DNA of 64,000 bases from Palsa-506 sp963836355 (lineage in GTDB: Bacteria > Actinomycetota > Actinomycetes > Streptosporangiales > Streptosporangiaceae): positions 186,001 to 250,000 of the forward strand of contig CAWIJO010000009.1 of assembly GCA_963836355.1 (NCBI GenBank), written 5' to 3'. Position 1 is the first letter of the stretch. Each line of letters opens with the position of its first letter. Positions 62,218 through 64,000 of this stretch are shown here, one piece after another. The position numbers and the translations under genes were made by a program. The notes under the pieces were generated by a model. The model was not told where the DNA came from. It was given only the letters and a program-made list of their open reading frames with translations, and searched no databases.

Positions 62218-62696
62218 GCGGGACGGCGGGCCCGGCAATGACCTGATCCTCTGCCAAGCCCACAGGGAGGCCCCCGAATGCCGGACCGGCCGACTGCCCG
62301 CGTGACCAGGGGGACTGTGGACAGGCATGCCCCATTGTGCTCGGCCGTTGACGTGGCCGGGGGCATGACCGCAACCTTTGCTCCTCGCGCCCGAGGCAAG
62401 TGACGTGGCCGGACGCCAAACCTGAGCTGCCGGAAGCTCCATCTCTCTGGGCCAGCCTGTCGTCGTGCACCTGAGTCACAGATCTGGTTTTAGCCGGGGC
62501 CCGCCTGATCGACCGGAATGGTCGTCAGGTGACGGACCGGGCCAATTACAGATCGTGATGCCGAGCGTGGCTGACTCCCGAGACGACCCCTACGCTCGCC
62601 GACTCTGCAGGCGCCAGGGACTTGCCCGTGCGCGGGCAGGTGCCGCACAGGTTGGCTGTTGAGGGTCGCATTAGCGCGGCATTTCCCGCCGCCCGT
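62218..62696. other. Intergenic region between convergent genes
   Basis: About 480 bases without a supported coding frame. No repeats or clear hairpins are seen. Confidence 0.4.
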
Positions 62697-63068
62697 TCAG
62701 GTGGCGGCTTTCCGGGCGGCGTCGAAGGGGGCCCGGTCGAAGATGAACCGGCTGTAGGTGATCTTGCCGTTGGTGACGGTGACGCACTCGGCCCCGGGAG
62801 CACTTTTTACTGGCACGGTTTCGGTGTCGTACATGATGAGCGCGGTCTTGTCGTCACCATAGGCAGCGATCATCTTCGAGCCGGTGACGATCTGGACGAA
62901 CGGGCCTAGGAACGCCCGGTACGCCCCAGCGCCCTGCAGGCGGCCTGCCGGCGCGTCACAGATGATGTCGTCGGCGATGTAGCTCATGGCAGTGTCCAGG
63001 TCATGACTGGCCCAGGCGTGATAGTAGGCCAGCGCGATGCGCAGGGCGGGACTGGCGGCTTCGGTCAT
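62697..63068 (-). CDS. NTF2/SnoaL-like domain protein
   Basis: The protein has 123 residues from ATG 63068, with GAGGAG upstream. It starts TEAASPALRIALAYYHAWAS and has SYIADDIICDAPAGRLQGAG, typical of the fold. It is divergent from the ECF sigma gene, whose C-terminus also carries this fold, so a shared ligand or regulatory link is possible. Confidence 0.87.
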   Translation of the reverse strand: MTEAASPALRIALAYYHAWASHDLDTAMSYIADDIICDAPAGRLQGAGAYRAFLGPFVQIVTGSKMIAAYGDDKTALIMYDTETVPVKSAPGAECVTVTNGKITYSRFIFDRAPFDAARKAAT

Positions 63069-63198
63069 GATGTGCTCCTCACTGCGACGGGCCCGCAGGC
63101 GGCGTTGCCTTATCCGTTCAGACACCGCGGCGGCCAGCAACGGAACGCTGCGCGGGGAATTGCAGTGAGCGTGGCATGATTCGGCGGTGGAGCAGGTC

Positions 63199-64000
63199 AT
63201 GCTGGAACGAGCTCGCGATGGCGACGAGCAGGCGTTCCGCGAGCTCACCGACCCGCACCGGCATGAGCTGCAGGTGCACTGCTACCGGCTGCTCGGCTCG
63301 CTGACCGACGCCGAGGACATGCTGCAGGAGACGCTGCTCGCAGCGTGGCGGGGCCTTGCTGGCCTCCAAGAGCAGGCCTCGTTGCGGTCCTGGCTGTACC
63401 GCATCGCGACCAACCGCTGTCTCAACGCGCTGCGCTCAGCTGGCCGCCGGATCCCGGCCGAGCCGGTGCCGCCGTTCCAGCCGCCTGAGCCCTCCCGGCG
63501 CGGCGAAGTCACCTGGCTGCAGCCTTACCCAGACATTTTGCTGGAGGGAATCCCCGACACCGCACCAGGCCCCGGGGCCCGCTACCGCGCCACCGAGGCC
63601 GTGGAACTGGCCTTCGTCGCTGCCTTGCAGCGCATCCCGCCGCGGCAGGCGGCCGCCCTGGTGCTCCACGACGTGCTCGGCTTCTCCACGGGGGAGGCGG
63701 CGAGCCTGCTCAACACCAGCCAGACCACGATCAAGGGCCTGTTGCAACGGGCCCGGCTCTCCCTCGGCCGGCGGCACTGCGGCAGTGCCGATCGTGCCCG
63801 GCCGGGGGCAGCCCAGGAGCGCAGCCTCGCCCGGCGGTTCGCGCGGGCGTTCACCGCCGGCGACGTCGACGCCGTGGTGGCGCTGCTTACCGACGACGCG
63901 TGGCTTTCGATGCCTCCTGCACCGCACGAGTACCACGGCATCGACGCGATCGGGGCATTCCTGCGAGCCTCCTTCGGCTGGCGCGGCGAACGCCGGGTGT
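63199..64000 (+). CDS. ECF sigma factor with C-terminal SnoaL-like domain, runs off window
   Basis: The frame from ATG 63199 (GTG 63187 is an alternative) is open to the end. Region 2 reads RARDGDEQAFRELTDPHRHE, then YRLLGSLTDAEDMLQETLLA. Region 4 reads LQRIPPRQAAALVLHDVLGF and EAASLLNTSQTTIKGLLQRA. After residue 215 or so a SnoaL-like domain starts (RRFARAFTAGDVDAVVALLT, then HGIDAIGAFLR). Such sigma factors of the SigX5/ECF41 type control stress genes without a separate anti-sigma. About 270 residues are visible; the end is missing. Confidence 0.9.
   Translation, partial: MLERARDGDEQAFRELTDPHRHELQVHCYRLLGSLTDAEDMLQETLLAAWRGLAGLQEQASLRSWLYRIATNRCLNALRSAGRRIPAEPVPPFQPPEPSRRGEVTWLQPYPDILLEGIPDTAPGPGARYRATEAVELAFVAALQRIPPRQAAALVLHDVLGFSTGEAASLLNTSQTTIKGLLQRARLSLGRRHCGSADRARPGAAQERSLARRFARAFTAGDVDAVVALLTDDAWLSMPPAPHEYHGIDAIGAFLRASFGWRGERRV

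Overview
The window is very GC-rich DNA from an actinomycete. The evidence is the mycothiol synthase gene mshD, an orphan GlnR, a nickel-type Fur regulator (Nur), the actinobacterial ribosomal protein bS22, the MurT/GatD lipid II amidation pair, an LCP-type enzyme gene, frequent GTG/TTG starts and many ECF sigma/anti-sigma genes. The features suggest a Streptomyces- or Streptosporangiales-like relative; the genus cannot be named from the sequence alone.

Layout. 1-8.5 kb: housekeeping genes (lysophospholipid acyltransferase start, bS22, a small excisionase-type regulator, proC, proline dehydrogenase, ygfZ, nur), a secreted G1-type peptidase, a nitrobindin-like protein and a DsrE protein. 8.5-18.1 kb: gatD and murT, then three large genes that look like one module: a HerA/FtsK-type ATPase and two large membrane proteins resembling VirD4/TraG ATPases but without usable Walker motifs. 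18.1-25 kb: an ABC ATPase remnant, a sulfur operon (thioredoxin-like, cysteine-containing leader, DUF4395, sulfurtransferase, DUF1416), an ECF sigma/anti-sigma pair coupled to a MoaD-like gene, then glnR and mshD. 25-44 kb: carbonic anhydrase-like protein, DivIVA-type coiled-coil protein, Ppx/GppA phosphatase, M19 dipeptidase, a decayed ECF42 sigma gene, hydrolase, GlxA-type regulator, methyltransferase, APH-type kinase, Ser/Thr kinase, sensor histidine kinase, sulfoquinovose synthase and LCP gene. 44-51 kb: a shortened FtsX permease, then a cobalamin system made of an ArsR-type regulator, a cobalamin riboswitch, a BtuCDF-type transporter and a second B12-binding protein. 51-64 kb: a decayed accessory region with MOSC, DksA-like, DUF2182, DUF899, TPR/MBL, MFS, HxlR, GH15, GNAT and transposase remnants, ending in a divergent NTF2-like gene and an ECF sigma gene that runs off the window.

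Three features stand out across the window. First, about a dozen otherwise well-conserved genes carry single-base frameshifts, so either the assembly has indel errors or decay is extensive. Second, short tandem arrays (6 to 73 bp units) are very common, both inside genes and at the edges of broken genes. Third, there are dispersed structured repeats, including a three-member family with exactly the same spacing (arm, 4 bp, CCGG, 6 bp, CCGG, 4 bp, arm).
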